Source: Microstegium vimineum
Taxonomy: Eukaryota > Streptophyta > Magnoliopsida > Poales > Poaceae
Direction: 5' to 3'
DNA length: 64,000 nucleotides
Assembly: GCA_022036555.1 (NCBI GenBank)
Contig: CM039132.1
Location: 56,758,509-56,822,508, forward strand
The notes under the pieces were generated by a model. That model had not been told where the DNA came from. It made no database searches and was given only the letters and a program-made list of their open reading frames with translations. Positions 1 through 10,068 of this stretch are shown in pieces. Position numbers and translations under genes: made by a program. The stretch's first letter is position 1. Every line of letters starts with the position of its first letter.

Positions 1-443
1 AACTGGATGGTTCTTGCCAACAAAGGTTAATCGGTGAAGTTTTACTGATGCTGGTTGCTGACGAGGAGGCATTATCGATTACCGACAAGGAGACATTGCC
101 GATAGCCGATGAAGAGTCATTGCCGATTGCCGATGAAAGGTCATTGCCAATTGCCGATAGGTCGCCGATCGGGGAGTATTTCCGATGCCGATGGACATGG
201 GGTGCCGATGAGCACGTCATAGCTTAGCATTTGATGTCAGCGGAAGGCTACTGGTGGTCAAAGAAGGAAGGTGCGGATTGAAGGGGTCTGCCGATGGAAA
301 GTTTCCATCAAAAAGAAGTATAAGGAAACTGGTGTCTTGTACCAGTATTATTATAGTAGTTTGAGTCTGACTCTTGCATGGGTCGTTTATCTTCCTTTAA
401 AATAGGCGTGTTTGTTTAGGGGAATAAATATTATTTTAGATCC

Positions 444-459
444 GACTCCTGCGCGAGTC
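444..459 (+). promoter_or_regulatory. GACTC-N6-GAGTC dyad in LTR U3
   Basis: A 5-bp inverted repeat around a six-base centre (CTGCGC) lies about 75 bp before the TATA box. A second, weaker copy lies at about 370-385. Equivalent dyads occur in the LTRs of B, A, D, G and H, usually twice per LTR. See the covariation finding for element A. Confidence 0.5.
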
Positions 460-532
460 AGTTTCCTTAAAAATAGGAGTTTGTTTTAGGAAGGATATGA
501 GTCGCGTCCTTGTACAACTCTCCATGCAGGAG

Positions 533-540
533 TATAAATA
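533..540 (+). promoter_or_regulatory. LTR TATA box of E1
   Basis: TATAAATA lies in a context (GGAGTATAAATATGTGCCCG) kept in every LTR of the superfamily here, for example 16832-16839 in B, 30932-30939 (minus) in C, 37764-37771 in A and 46656-46663 (minus) in G. It is the likely start-site determinant of the genomic RNA and marks the U3/R boundary shortly downstream. Confidence 0.75.
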
Positions 541-967
541 TGTGCCCGAGGGCCATGGAGAAGACAATCAATTCAATAAAAAACAAACCAATTTTATCTT
601 ATTCTACTTTTTATCGCAGTTTACCCTTTTTGCATTAGTTTTAGCTTATCAACGAGTTTTTCAAGCTTCAACGGGCTGCATCATCTTGATCTCCGTCAAA
701 CCCTTGCAAGTTCCGCGTGGGAGTACCTCTGAGCTTTGGCATTCCGGGCGCATCGCTGTTTGCCTCGTTCAGCTCTGCTCTAGTTATCCTTGATCAATCT
801 GAGCCTTGACGTCCGGGCGCATCGCTGTCGTCTCGTTCAGTTTGTTCTAGTTATCATCCTTGTCGATTGATTGGTCAAATCAACTGGTACGCCTCCGGAA
901 TACCGAGCTTTGGGTAATAGCCCGAGGTGTTCACAGATCCTGACGCTTTTTGTGTCAACACCTCTTT

Positions 968-985
968 TGGCACACCCGGTGGGAC
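968..985 (+). other. Primer-binding-like site of E1
   Basis: TGGCACACCCGGTGGGAC starts 8 bases after the LTR. The same site, as TGGCACRCYCRGTGGGAC, follows the LTRs of E2 (8431-8448), B, C, H and even the diverged F. The leading TGG fits pairing with a tRNA CCA end. I cannot assign the tRNA. Confidence 0.7.
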
Positions 986-1011
986 CTGATTATATAAATT
1001 ATATATCTATC

Positions 1012-4000
1012 ATGAGCAATCCAAGGAGTGCTCTTGAAGTCTCCATAGCAGATCTGACAGGTCATCAGAAACAGGCTCTGGAGCAGGCAATGGAGGAGTA
1101 CAAGCGCTTATATCTTAGATCCTTCAGCCTGAACGGGATCGGCGAAGCAGTACAGAAGCAGGATCCGCCGTCGCCACGACAGACTACTTTCTACGCCGAT
1201 CCTGGTAAAGTACAAGATACGGTTAATTATGCATTAAATAATGTATTAATTAGCCAATCCAATGTGTTGTTCGATACCGTATGCAATGCTGTTAAGCAAG
1301 CTTTCAAGGGACAGGCACCATATCATGTTGGTCCGGAGTATCGTCAGATCGGATCGGCACCAGCTGCGACTCCGTCGGTGGCTCCAAGGGTGTTTACACC
1401 AATTATGAGCCGATCTGCCGATGAGATCGCGCCACCAAGGTTAAGCCCAACAAGCACTACTCAGGTGAACACCAATCTGGTGGCTTCAACGATGTCTGGA
1501 CCGGTGATCCAGGATCAACCAGCTTCAGCCCATTGCTGGGGATACGGGAATCCGCAAACGTACACCCAACCATCGGCAAATCACTTGCTGACACAACAAG
1601 GTCCAGCAGTTGCAAGTCAACCCATGGCGGCAATGGTTCTTCAAACTGGAATACCTACTAATCAAAGTAGCTATGCTGTTAATTATCCGGCGCCACAGGG
1701 ACGACAGGCATCAGCTGGTTATCAGCCATCGGCAACTTCTTGGCCGATGCAACAAGGTACGCCGATTGTCAGTCAATCTATATCGACAATAACTACCCAA
1801 GTTGTGGTACCCGTGAGTCCAAGCGATCATCCAAGGGTACAACAAAAACAAGCATCAACCGATTATCAACTATCGGCAAATGCTTGGCCGATGCGACAAC
1901 ACGTGCCAATAGCTAATCAGTCTATATCGGTAAATTCTTGGCCGATGCAACAAGGCATGTTGAGTGTTAGTCAGCCTGCATCGGCCATGGCTGCTCAACC
2001 TACGGTGGCTACAAATCAGAGCTGTCGTCCCAGGATACAAGAGTTGCAAGAATCAATTAGCTATCAGCCATCAACAAATTTCTGGCCGATGTAACAAAGC
2101 ATGCCGAGTGTCAATCAGTCTGTATCGGCAATAGCTGCTCAGCCTGTGGCACCCGCAAGTCGAGGCTACCATCCGAGTGTACAAGGGCTGCAAGAGTCAG
2201 CTAGTTATCAACCATCGGTAAGTCCTGTGCCGATGATGCCTAATGCAGGTTGGATCGACCAATTACCGATTCAGCAACGAGTTGTACAACCTGAACGCCA
2301 AGTGGCAGGAGTTCCGTGGCACCCAGCGAGTCTTCCGAGTGAAGTATCGGTACATCAACCGATAAGTACTACACTGCCATACTCGCAGGAAAGAGTGTAC
2401 AATGGAACATCGGTACAACAACCGATGAATACAACGCCATAGCACAAGCTAGCAACGGTGCAAAATTACTCATCGGCGACACAACCGATGCATGATGTTA
2501 TCATGACTAGTGCTGTGCACGCGCCAATCATCCCAAGTGCTTGGACGTCGAGCCCCGGAGAGATAGATCAGCATGCTCAGCCGGCAGGCATCCAGAATTG
2601 CTCATCGGTTAATCAACCGATGCACAATATTCAACAGGTTGGTGCTACTGATGTATCGGTTGCCCCGATTTGCTCGCCACAGGGATATGAAGTACATCGA
2701 CTAGTGGATGTCCAGGGTGGCCCATCGGTCAATCAACCAACGCTCAATGTTCAACGGACTGACGCTGCAGGTATAACGATTGCTCCGGCTTATTCATCAC
2801 AGAGACATGAAGAGGTCCATAGACCTGCTCCACTGGTTAATGAGTCTGTACATCGGCAAGATCAGAACATGGAGGTGCCTTTAACCAAGAGAATAGGAGA
2901 CTCAGACTCGGACGGAGAACCAAGTATCAGCGATGCTGAGTTGGAGAGTTTCACCTTTGATATCACAGAGTCCGGTCAGGATGTTGGATCGTTCGAGCCC
3001 AAGAAGACTTGGGGCGCCAAAGTGCTCTTCGTTGGACAGGGGGACTATGAATCAGACGAGGCAGCGAACATCGACACTGTTGAGTGGGTGAATGATGAGG
3101 AGCCGATACCTTGTGCACTCGACCGGGAAAGGACTGGAAAGTTCACCTTCGATGTCACGAAGGCCGATGGGATATTTGACTTATTGCTTCAGGAAGGGCG
3201 AATTGAGCTAGCCCCTAATCAAGTAATTCCATCGGCCGAAGAACTCAAGAAGACCAGGTACTGCAAGTGGCACCATACAACCTCTCACAGTACCGACGAC
3301 TGCAAAGTGTTCAGGCAGCAGTTGCAGTCAGAGATTGACTCTGGACGAATCAAATTTGAAAATTCTAAAGTCCAGAAACCGATGGAAACTGATCAGCGCC
3401 CATTTCCAAATAATATGGTGGAAACTAGTGGAAAGACTAAGGTGCTGACATCGGATGCTGCTAGAAAGAGTGCATCGGTAGATCCCGATCATCAAGTGGC
3501 TGAGCGCGACGTCGAAAAGTTTGCCGATGACAGGAAAGACAAGAGAATTGCCGATAAAGGTGGCTGTGTCGGCAGGGCTCCTGGTATGGTAATCACGCAC
3601 AAGCTACCAAGGCGGAACTATCGGCAATCACGAGATGAGCGATATCAGCAGGAATAAGAAAAACATCGGGAGTGGCTTCGTCGGAAAAATCATTGGAGGT
3701 GTCCCTTCTTCGTTTACTGTTGGGAAGAGGGTATTAAGCTACCTACTACCGATGACTGTCCGGAATGCAACGGGTATCACACTGCCGATCGGTCAGGTAG
3801 GGAACCTTGTTTTGATGATCGGGCATCCAGGTACGCCAAGCCGCTCAGAGAGAAGAGATCAGTATATGACCGGCTGGGGGGCAAGCTTAGTGCCTATAGC
3901 AGGCTTGGCGGGCAGGTCGATCAAGAGGAGAACAAGGAGCAGACTAAGACAGGAACACCCGATGAGGAGGTGCTCTCCAAAAATTCAAACATTGGAAGAA

Positions 4001-4221
4001 GTGCCGATGTAAGTAATGAAAGGCAGCACCCTCCTGTCTAGAAAACCAAACTCCCTCAGTGGTGCCCTAAGGGTCTAACAAGGACCCAGAAAAGAAGAAT
4101 TTAGCGTGAGCACCGAAACAATCTATATAACACTGAAGTTCCTTCGAGGGGAAAGCAGTGGAGGCCAAAGCACAAGGATGGAGATCCGTCGGCAGATGGC
4201 AATATTTTGCCGATGGTCTAA
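1012..4221 (+). pseudogene. gag of E1, repeat-rich and lacking the capsid core, five nonsense codons
   Basis: The frame opens at ATG 1012 (MSNPRSALEV) and can be read to TAA at 4219-4221 with stops at 2092 (TAA), 2440 (TAG), 3655 (TAA), 4039 (TAG) and 4102 (TAG). The start is supported by the matching ATGs in E2 and H. Order: an N-terminal alpha-helical segment about residues 1-110, a long Q/P/S-rich region of degenerate repeats, acidic SDSDGEPS stretches, a CHHC zinc knuckle (CKWHHTTSHSTDDC) and a CPFF...CPEC finger. The retrotransposon gag core seen in C (around MEHINRF...FISLPPNS) is absent, as in H. The two sister copies do not share their nonsense positions, so their parent frame was open. 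Both end with the same NILPMV-stop. Confidence 0.85.
1540..2830 (+). repeat. Degenerate tandem repeats coding the Q/P/S-rich part of gag
   Basis: Two repeat types are visible in the translation. The first, about 30-50 residues, recurs as variants of YQPSA..SWPMQQG..SVSQ. The second, from about 2560, recurs as variants of SSVNQPMHNIQQVGA followed by a tract ending EVH. The DNA units carry regularly spaced ATCGGC and GCCGATG. H has the same array at about 49430-50740. Confidence 0.75.
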
Positions 4222-4883
4222 TCGGGGTCAATCTTGGACTTATTGGCTTGGGAGCCGCACTCGGCAAACTGGTGATTTCAATTATTATACTTGGGGGCAC
4301 CTACCGATGGTTTGAAACGCCATGCCACCGATGAATTCGTTAACTGCCAGAGGAAGATGGTTGTAAGTGACTGCTGTGCTTACGTGCAATAATTAGGTAT
4401 ATGGTGCACGCTTCTGGGAGTTACTCCTCATACTCTTTGGTGGGTATATTGGCATCGTCCTAATTTTGATCCGATGGAAGTTGACGATTATTGCTACGAT
4501 CGGGCTAAATACCAGGGTCTATTTAAAAATTTGGATTATTCGGGATTTTAGCCGGTTCGATGAGTTATGGTGTCGGTGATGATTGCCGATGACTGGGTGA
4601 ACGAGTTTGCCGATGGTACTCTGGCGCAGAGATTGATTTTACCGATTGGGATTGAATTTTAGGCCTGGAAGTGGTTTACTAATCAAGTTCTTATCGGATA
4701 AGACAGTCTGCCTCCAGCAATGCATACATTCCAGAAACTCTCGAAGGAGTTGACGTATGGCGTGCTCGTTTGGATGCCGATGAAAAGAAAAATTATAATA
4801 CATCGGTAAAAACATGTAAACGTTATATTACAAGTCCCAGAATTAAGTATCGGAGTTACATTTTTGCCGATACGGCGAATGGA
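4222..4883 (+). pseudogene. Degenerate spacer with integrase C-terminal relic
   Basis: No open frame covers this stretch. From about 4600 to 4790 it still aligns with the end of integrase as seen at 33220-33420 in A (GAGTTTGCCGATGGT, then TTGATTTTACCGATTGGGA), but with stops and shifts. H has the same relic at about 52550-52720. It marks the site where protease, RT and integrase core were deleted in the ancestor of E1 and H. Confidence 0.7.
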
Positions 4884-7637
4884 TTACAGCAAGGAGTGAA
4901 TGGCTGATATCGCGCGCAGGCGAATCTGTTCTATCTCGTCCATCTCCTTGGCGTCGGCATCGGCAGAACCCTCGACTGGCTTGATCTTCTTCTTCCACAA
5001 GATGGCCTGCCGAGCATTCTGGTCCCTCTCTTGCCGCAAAACCCTGATGGTATTGGATAATCGGGTTCTCTGCTGGTTGGCTGCAGTCAGGTCCTCCTCA
5101 ACCTTTTGTAACTCGGCCAACAGCTCTTCTTTCTTGGCCGATAGCCGGGTGATTTCTTGGTCGAGACCGTTGATGGAGACTTCTGCTTGGCCGATACCCT
5201 GGTGCTTTTCATCGGCAATATTTTTGAATTTGAGTTTCTCTTCCTCACTCTTAGATTGGACAGCCCTATCGGCAATGCGACGGGAGAGTCTCTGGTACTG
5301 GATTTGTTTGATGTCAAGGAAGGTTGCCTGGAGGAGGGTTTCTGCTATATCAGCAGGGAGATGACCTTGGATATCCTTGAAAGCAACCTTTGCTGCTGAT
5401 GAGTCTTGAACGAGCTGGGATGTGTCTTGTAGCAGCAAGGAAAGCAGTGCCTCAAGCTTGACCTTAATCTCTGCCGATAGAGCTGGGACAGAGCTCTCTT
5501 CCTCCCATTGTCATCGGGTATGTCGACTGAGAAGGAAAACAGGCTGTCTTCTTGGAGGGGGCCTTGGCGTCCATCTTCATCCTGCGGGTTGAGGCTGAAG
5601 GAGAAAAGACTATCTGGAGAATCTTGGGCCTGAAAACAGAAGGGTTAAAATATGCCGATCGAAAGATTATACTAGAATTTTTAAGTGATTAACTTACCAT
5701 CTTGAAGTGAATCTCTTGCCTAGGGCTCGGCATGGTGGATGGTCCAGCTTCATCCTGAAGAGTGGCGGCAGTTGCCGATAAAGGAACTCCCTTCGGGGAT
5801 GCACTTGGCGCTGTCGGTGCTGGTGACGTTGTTGTTGGCGTCGCTTCCGATGTGGTGCCTGGCTCTTGTGGCGGCGACGCTGCTCTCTCGTCAAGAGCTT
5901 CGGCCGATGCCGATGCTGATGCCACCTCTGCTGCTGTTGTGGGTGTTTCTTCATCGGGGACTTCGGCTGATGGTGCCGATGCCAATGCTGCTTCCGCTGT
6001 CCTGGCAGGTGTTCCTTCATCAGGAATTTCGGCTGACGGTGCCGATGCCGATGCTGCCATCGCTGCTACGGCGGGTGTTGTCTCCTCATCGGGGAAGTCA
6101 GTCGACGGTGCCGATACTGGTGCCGCTTCCGCTGCTATGGCGGATGGAGCTGGCCCTTGATCAGGGACGTCGTCCATCGGCTGATCTGGGATGGGAGCCG
6201 ATGGAGTTTCTGCTGACGACGCACCGACAGTTGGTGGTGCGACTTGTGCCGATGATGAAGATGGGCTAGCCAGCCTCAAGCGCCTCTTCTTCCTCGGCGT
6301 AGCAGAAGGAGATCCAGCCCGTTTTGATGAGGACTGGGGGGCATCGGCAACCGAACTTGGAGGTGCTTGTCTGCTTGGAGCAGTTGCCGATGACCTCATG
6401 GTCTGAAAGTATTCAATACAAGTTATATAAAAATAAAATATTGCCGATGATAAGGTTGAATAGCAATGGGAGTTGGTTGTCTTCATCGGCATATGGCCAC
6501 CAGAGCCGTTCTGTGGCAGGAATTCCATTGTAAAACTTTTGAAAAAATAGACCAAACTGCTCCGCATCGGCATCGGTCCCTGGTAGCACTATAATGGCCT
6601 CTCCGAAGTTGAGTGGAGGGCGAGTTGCCGATTCATCCTCCCCACACTGATGGTCTTCTGGTATGTCTCTCGGGAAACGTTGAGCGAACAAGTCAAGCTG
6701 GAGCGCTTTCTGCATCTGTGCGTTCAGCCAAATATTGATAAACCACCAGGGACCTCCAAGGTTGCCGATGTGTTCACCTAGCAGTAACTTCTGGGATACT
6801 TGATGGAGAAGACGATATACCGATCCTAGAAGATATCTGCCCAGGGGAAGTCTTGTCCCATCGGCAAGCAACTCAGTTGCTGGAAGATACATGGTCGTGG
6901 GTCCAACTGCCCTACCGCAAAAAATGAACATGTCCAGCCACATGTTCAAGAAGGTGGCATGCTCCCTCTGGTTTACCGATCCTGTCTTCTGGTATTCCTG
7001 AATATAACCTGTCCAGCCGCCGATGTTCCGAGTGTTCACTTTGTACTCAGCTTTCCTATTGAACAAAGTGAAGGTATCGGCAGAGGACACGTCCAGACCG
7101 GTCAGCATATGGACATCGGCAACCATTGGGGTGGCTGGTCCGTGTCGGAACAGGAAGGCGTTCATGGTGTCCGACCAGAAATAGGAGGTAGCTATCAGCA
7201 TGTTCTCGTTTCTTTCTATATCGGCAATGGAAAGCCGGATGCATTGGTCCAAATGGTGTTCTTGCCAATAAATTTGCTGCGCCCTAACAACCCTGAGGTA
7301 CCAATTTTTCCACCCTTTAGTGGGCTTGGGCCATGATCGGAAGGCATCCTTCCACAGTCCTAAACCGAAACATTCAGATCTGAAGGGGATTCGGTTGGTT
7401 TCTGCGTTGATTATGTAGTTGGGATCTGGATTGCCCATGGGGCCTAAACAACTAAAGGTGGAACCAGTAAGTGGGATCACTACCTTGTTGTACAGCTCCT
7501 AGAGTTTGAAGGAAAGAAGAGGAAAGATCAGAAAAGGAACGGGGATAAATCCAGATTTGTGTGAGAGAAGTACTAGCAGAAGGCTGGATTAGGAAGAAAA
7601 TAGGTCTCACCTTGGGGATGTCAACTTGGATTGCCAT
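4884..7637 (-). pseudogene. Antisense PMD (plant mobile domain) gene of E1, internally deleted
   Basis: Exons by GT-AG rule and comparison with C: exon 1 7611-7637 (MAIQVDIPK), intron 7499-7610, exon 2 from 7498 to about 6455, exon 4 5698-6402, intron 5630-5697, exon 5 4884-5629. Exon 2 carries the PMD: the CLGPMGNPD start, FRSWPKPTKGWKNWYLR, the YFWSDTMNAFLFRHGP and HMLTGLDVSSADTF motifs. It breaks off after LLFNL and runs directly into the intron preceding exon 4, so the end of the PMD and exon 3 are lost. Exon 4 has KKRRLRL, a nuclear-localisation-like stretch, then Ala/Pro-rich repeats of about 23 residues. Exon 5 would give a coiled coil, but a two-base insertion near 5510 shifts its frame. 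The PMD family is known from Arabidopsis MAIN/MAIL proteins and from transposons. Its biochemical role here is unknown. Confidence 0.85.
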
Positions 7638-7770
7638 CGGAGTCGAGGGAGTGCTTGCAGTTCATCCTTGGGTTGCGGAAGAGTACTGTTGCTCGAGTTC
7701 GTGTTCTTCAGAGCGGCTGGAGGATGAAGACGAAGGCAAGGGGGTGAAAAGTAGTGTGGACCCCGGTAAC

Positions 7771-7777
7771 TTTTATA
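7771..7777 (-). promoter_or_regulatory. TATA box of the E1 PMD gene
   Basis: TATAAAA on the minus strand lies about 135 bp upstream of the PMD start codon, preceded by CCCCTGAGTAGGCT. The same box in the same context occurs upstream of the PMD genes of C, A and I, which argues for a dedicated antisense promoter inside the element. Confidence 0.7.
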
Positions 7778-8035
7778 AGCCTACTCAGGGGAATTTTGGG
7801 GTTCTGTTTCACATTGTGCAAGAATGTGGAGAGGCCCGCGGTAGATACGCACGGTGATCGAGGTGGTCTGCAACTGTTTGTGCTACAATCGGGGGATTTT
7901 ATTATTAAATTGCAGTCCCACACGCGGGGATCGAGGAAACCGTACATCTATCTCGGAGGTAACGGCTACAGCAACGGCTACAACAACGGTTACAGTGGAG
8001 AGAATTTCGGCACGTAAAGTATTATACATCCCGAA

Positions 8036-8048
8036 ACTGGGGGGCATG
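8036..8048 (+). other. Polypurine tract of E1
   Basis: ACTGGGGGGCATG directly abuts the LTR start at 8049. The string AATTGGGGGGCATG in the same position is found in A (to 37280), D (to 40578) and on the minus strand in C (19643-19656) and G (47197-47210). Confidence 0.8.
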
Positions 8049-8423
8049 TGTTGACACCGTTTTTCAGCACGTGTCAAATGACCTAAGGCTTGACTGGTCA
8101 GCGGCCGTTCTCCATCGGCATCGGGAAATCTCGACGGGCTGCATCATCTTGATCTCCGTCAAACCCTTGCAAGTTCCGCGTGGGAGTACCTCTGAGCTTT
8201 GGCATTCCGGGCGCATCGCTGTTTGCCTCGTTCAGCTCTGCTCTAGTTATCCTTGATCAATCTGAGCCTTGACGTCCGGGCGCATCGCTGTCGTCTCGTT
8301 CAGTTTGTTCTAGTTATCATCCTTGTCGATTGATTGGTCAAATCAACTGGTACGCCTCCGGAATACCGAGCTTTGGGTAATAGCCCGAGGTGTTCACAGA
8401 TCCTGACGCTTTTTGTGTCAACA
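8049..8423 (+). repeat. 3' LTR of E1 with about 810 bp deleted, doubling as 5' LTR of E2
   Basis: The repeat begins TGTTGACACCG after the polypurine tract and ends GTGTCAACA, yet it is only 375 bp against 1184 bp in H. The missing part lies between about 8130 and 8134 and removes U3 and the TATA region. What follows is not flanking DNA but a second primer-binding site and gag start, so two internal domains share this LTR. That is the expected form of an unequal LTR recombination product, or of a misassembly near the gap. Confidence 0.8.
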
Positions 8424-8716
8424 CCTCTTTTGGCACACCCGGTGGGACCTGATTATATAAATTATATATCTATCATGAGCAATCCAAGGAGTGCTCTTGA
8501 AGTCTCCATAGCAGATCTGACAGGTCATCAGAAACAGGCTCTGGAGCAGGCAATGGAGGAGTACAAGCGCTTATATCTTAGATCCTTCAGCCTGAACGGG
8601 ATCGGCGAAGCAGTACAGAAGCAGGATCCGCCGTCGCCACGACAGACTACTTTCTACGCCGATCCTGGTAAAGTACAAGATACGGTTAATTATGCATTAA
8701 ATAATGTATTAATTAG
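8134..8716 (+). repeat. 583-bp duplicate of 671-1253, apparently identical
   Basis: Reading the two stretches side by side I see no mismatch across the LTR end, primer site and first 240 bp of gag. Identity stops abruptly on both sides: at 8134 against the LTR deletion and at 8716 where the gag joins another subfamily. Confidence 0.9.
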
Positions 8717-9458
8717 AAAGGGCAAGAGAATTACCATTAAGAGCAGTAGCGCCAGGAGGCCTCAGAGACATGCACCATATGGCGTTGTAATCACGCACAG
8801 GTAGCCACGACAAGAATATTGGGGCGTGCAAGAGGAGCAATATCGGCAGCAGGAGGAAGAAAGGCACCAAGAGTGGCATCCGCATAAAGATCATTGGAGG
8901 TGCCCCTTCTTTGTTCATTGCTGGGAAGAAGGCATCAAGCTACCCACTGCCGATAATTGCCCTGAGTGCAACGGGTACTGTCTTGCTGATCGGTCAGAAA
9001 AGAAGCCCTGCTTTGACGATCAGACATCAAGCTATGACAGGCCGATCAGAGAAAAGGGATCAGTGCATGATCGGCTGGGGGGCAAGCTCAGTGTACATGA
9101 CAGGCTTGGCAGGCATGGCCGTCAAGAAAAACTTGAAGAGATGGCTAATGCAAGAGTGCCCGATGAAGAGATATTCTCTAGGGATCCAAACATAAGGGGT
9201 GGTGCAAACACGAGCGATGAGAAACAGTACCAGGCTGTTTGGAAAACTAAGCTTCCTCAATGGTGCCCCAAGGGTCTGACGAAGACTCAGAGAAGGAGGG
9301 TCCAGCGTGAACGCCAAAGAGATCTGTATCACGGTGAAAGTCCTTCATGGGAGAAATCTCCAGTCAAGCAGTGGAGGCCGAAACGCAAGGATAGGGATCC
9401 ATCGGCAGAGGTCAATATGGTTGTTACATTGCCGATAGAATTCATGGCGTCTACCTGA
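8475..9458 (+). pseudogene. In-frame chimeric gag of E2
   Basis: ATG 8475 opens the same N-terminus as E1. At 8716 the frame passes without a shift into RKGKRITIKSSS of the other subfamily, skipping the repeat region, capsid core and CHHC knuckle. One TAG at 8802 interrupts it. The CPFF...CPEC finger region is present. The frame ends at 9458 where a short deletion separates it from the protease. Confidence 0.8.
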
Positions 9459-9474
9459 GGAAGAAGCTGCTGAG

Positions 9475-10068
9475 ATGGCGCAGTTAGTGCTGGACCCGAT
9501 GACAGCTATCTTTGAAAAGCCTGCCGATGATGAAAGACAATATTTAAGGGCCCTGTTTGTCAAAGGCAAAGTTGATGGGAAACCTGTATCAAAGATGCTG
9601 GTAAATGGTGGAGCGGCAGTCAATATAATGCTGTACGTCATGTTTAGGAAGCTTGGGAAAGGTGATCAGGACTTAGCCAAGACAGACATGATGCTTAAAG
9701 ATTTTGAAGGCAATGCGTCACCAGCTAAGGGAGCAGTGTGCGTTGAGTTAACCATCGGCAGTAAAACCTTGCCGACAACGTTTTTCGTGATCAATGGCAA
9801 AGTTGCCTACAACTTGCTCCTGGGAAGGGATTGGATCCACGCTAATTGCTGTATCCCTTCCACAATGCACCAAAGCCTCGTGCAATGGGTTGGAGACAAA
9901 ATTGAAGTTGTCCAAAGTGAAGCCTTGTCAATCGTTGCGTCGGCAGAATCAAAAACTTATGAGGAGACCAAATGCATATCAGGTGAAGCTTGGGATACGG
10001 AGTTCCTCAAGGTTGCCGATTACCGAATTATACCGATCCAAGCAGTCGGTTCTGAAGAAGAGTTTTAA
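9475..10068 (+). pseudogene. Retropepsin-like protease of E2, active-site Asp changed
   Basis: The conserved flaps of the Tat-type protease are visible: VKGKVDGKPVSKML, then the active-site triplet region, then LLLGRDWIHANCC. The catalytic motif reads LVNGGAAVN where C, A and F have LVDGGA, so the catalytic aspartate is asparagine. This copy should be inactive. The stop TAA at 10066-10068 overlaps the ATG of the RT frame. Confidence 0.85.

Larger units (their letters stand above)
1..960 (+). repeat. 5' LTR of E1 (partial)
   Basis: The sequence matches the LTR of H (47462-48645) from inside U3 to the end GTGTCAACA at 960. About the first 200 bp hold a loose tandem array of GCCGAT-containing units (GCCGAT GAAGAGTCATT type). 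Downstream are the GACTC-N6-GAGTC dyads, a TATAAATA box at 533 and the R/U5 part with the CGGGCGCATCGC phrases. The terminal inverted repeat is TGTTGACAC/GTGTCAACA. Confidence 0.9.
1..8423 (+). mobile_element. E1: non-autonomous Tat-like LTR retrotransposon with gag and antisense PMD gene
   Basis: Both LTRs are present, the 5' one cut by the window edge and the 3' one shortened by an internal deletion. Between them lie a primer-binding-like site, a gag reading frame, about 650 bp of degenerate sequence holding only a relic of the integrase C-terminus, an antisense PMD gene and a polypurine tract. No reverse transcriptase, RNase H or integrase core remains. Element H at 47462-58963 has the same architecture and the same gag end, so this is a family that moved as such and not a single broken copy. 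Mobilisation must have relied on pol from an autonomous relative such as C (inference). No target duplication can be tested because the left end is outside and the right end runs straight into another internal domain. Confidence 0.85.

Noticed and set aside
1..230. CRISPR-like look of the U3 repeats
   Set aside because: Units are degenerate, contiguous and without unique spacers, and the sequence is plant LTR.
5739..6406. Long plus-strand open frames opposite the PMD exon 4
   Set aside because: They are shadows of the Ala/Pro-rich repeat coding on the minus strand. The translation is low-complexity, with no start context and no conservation in A.
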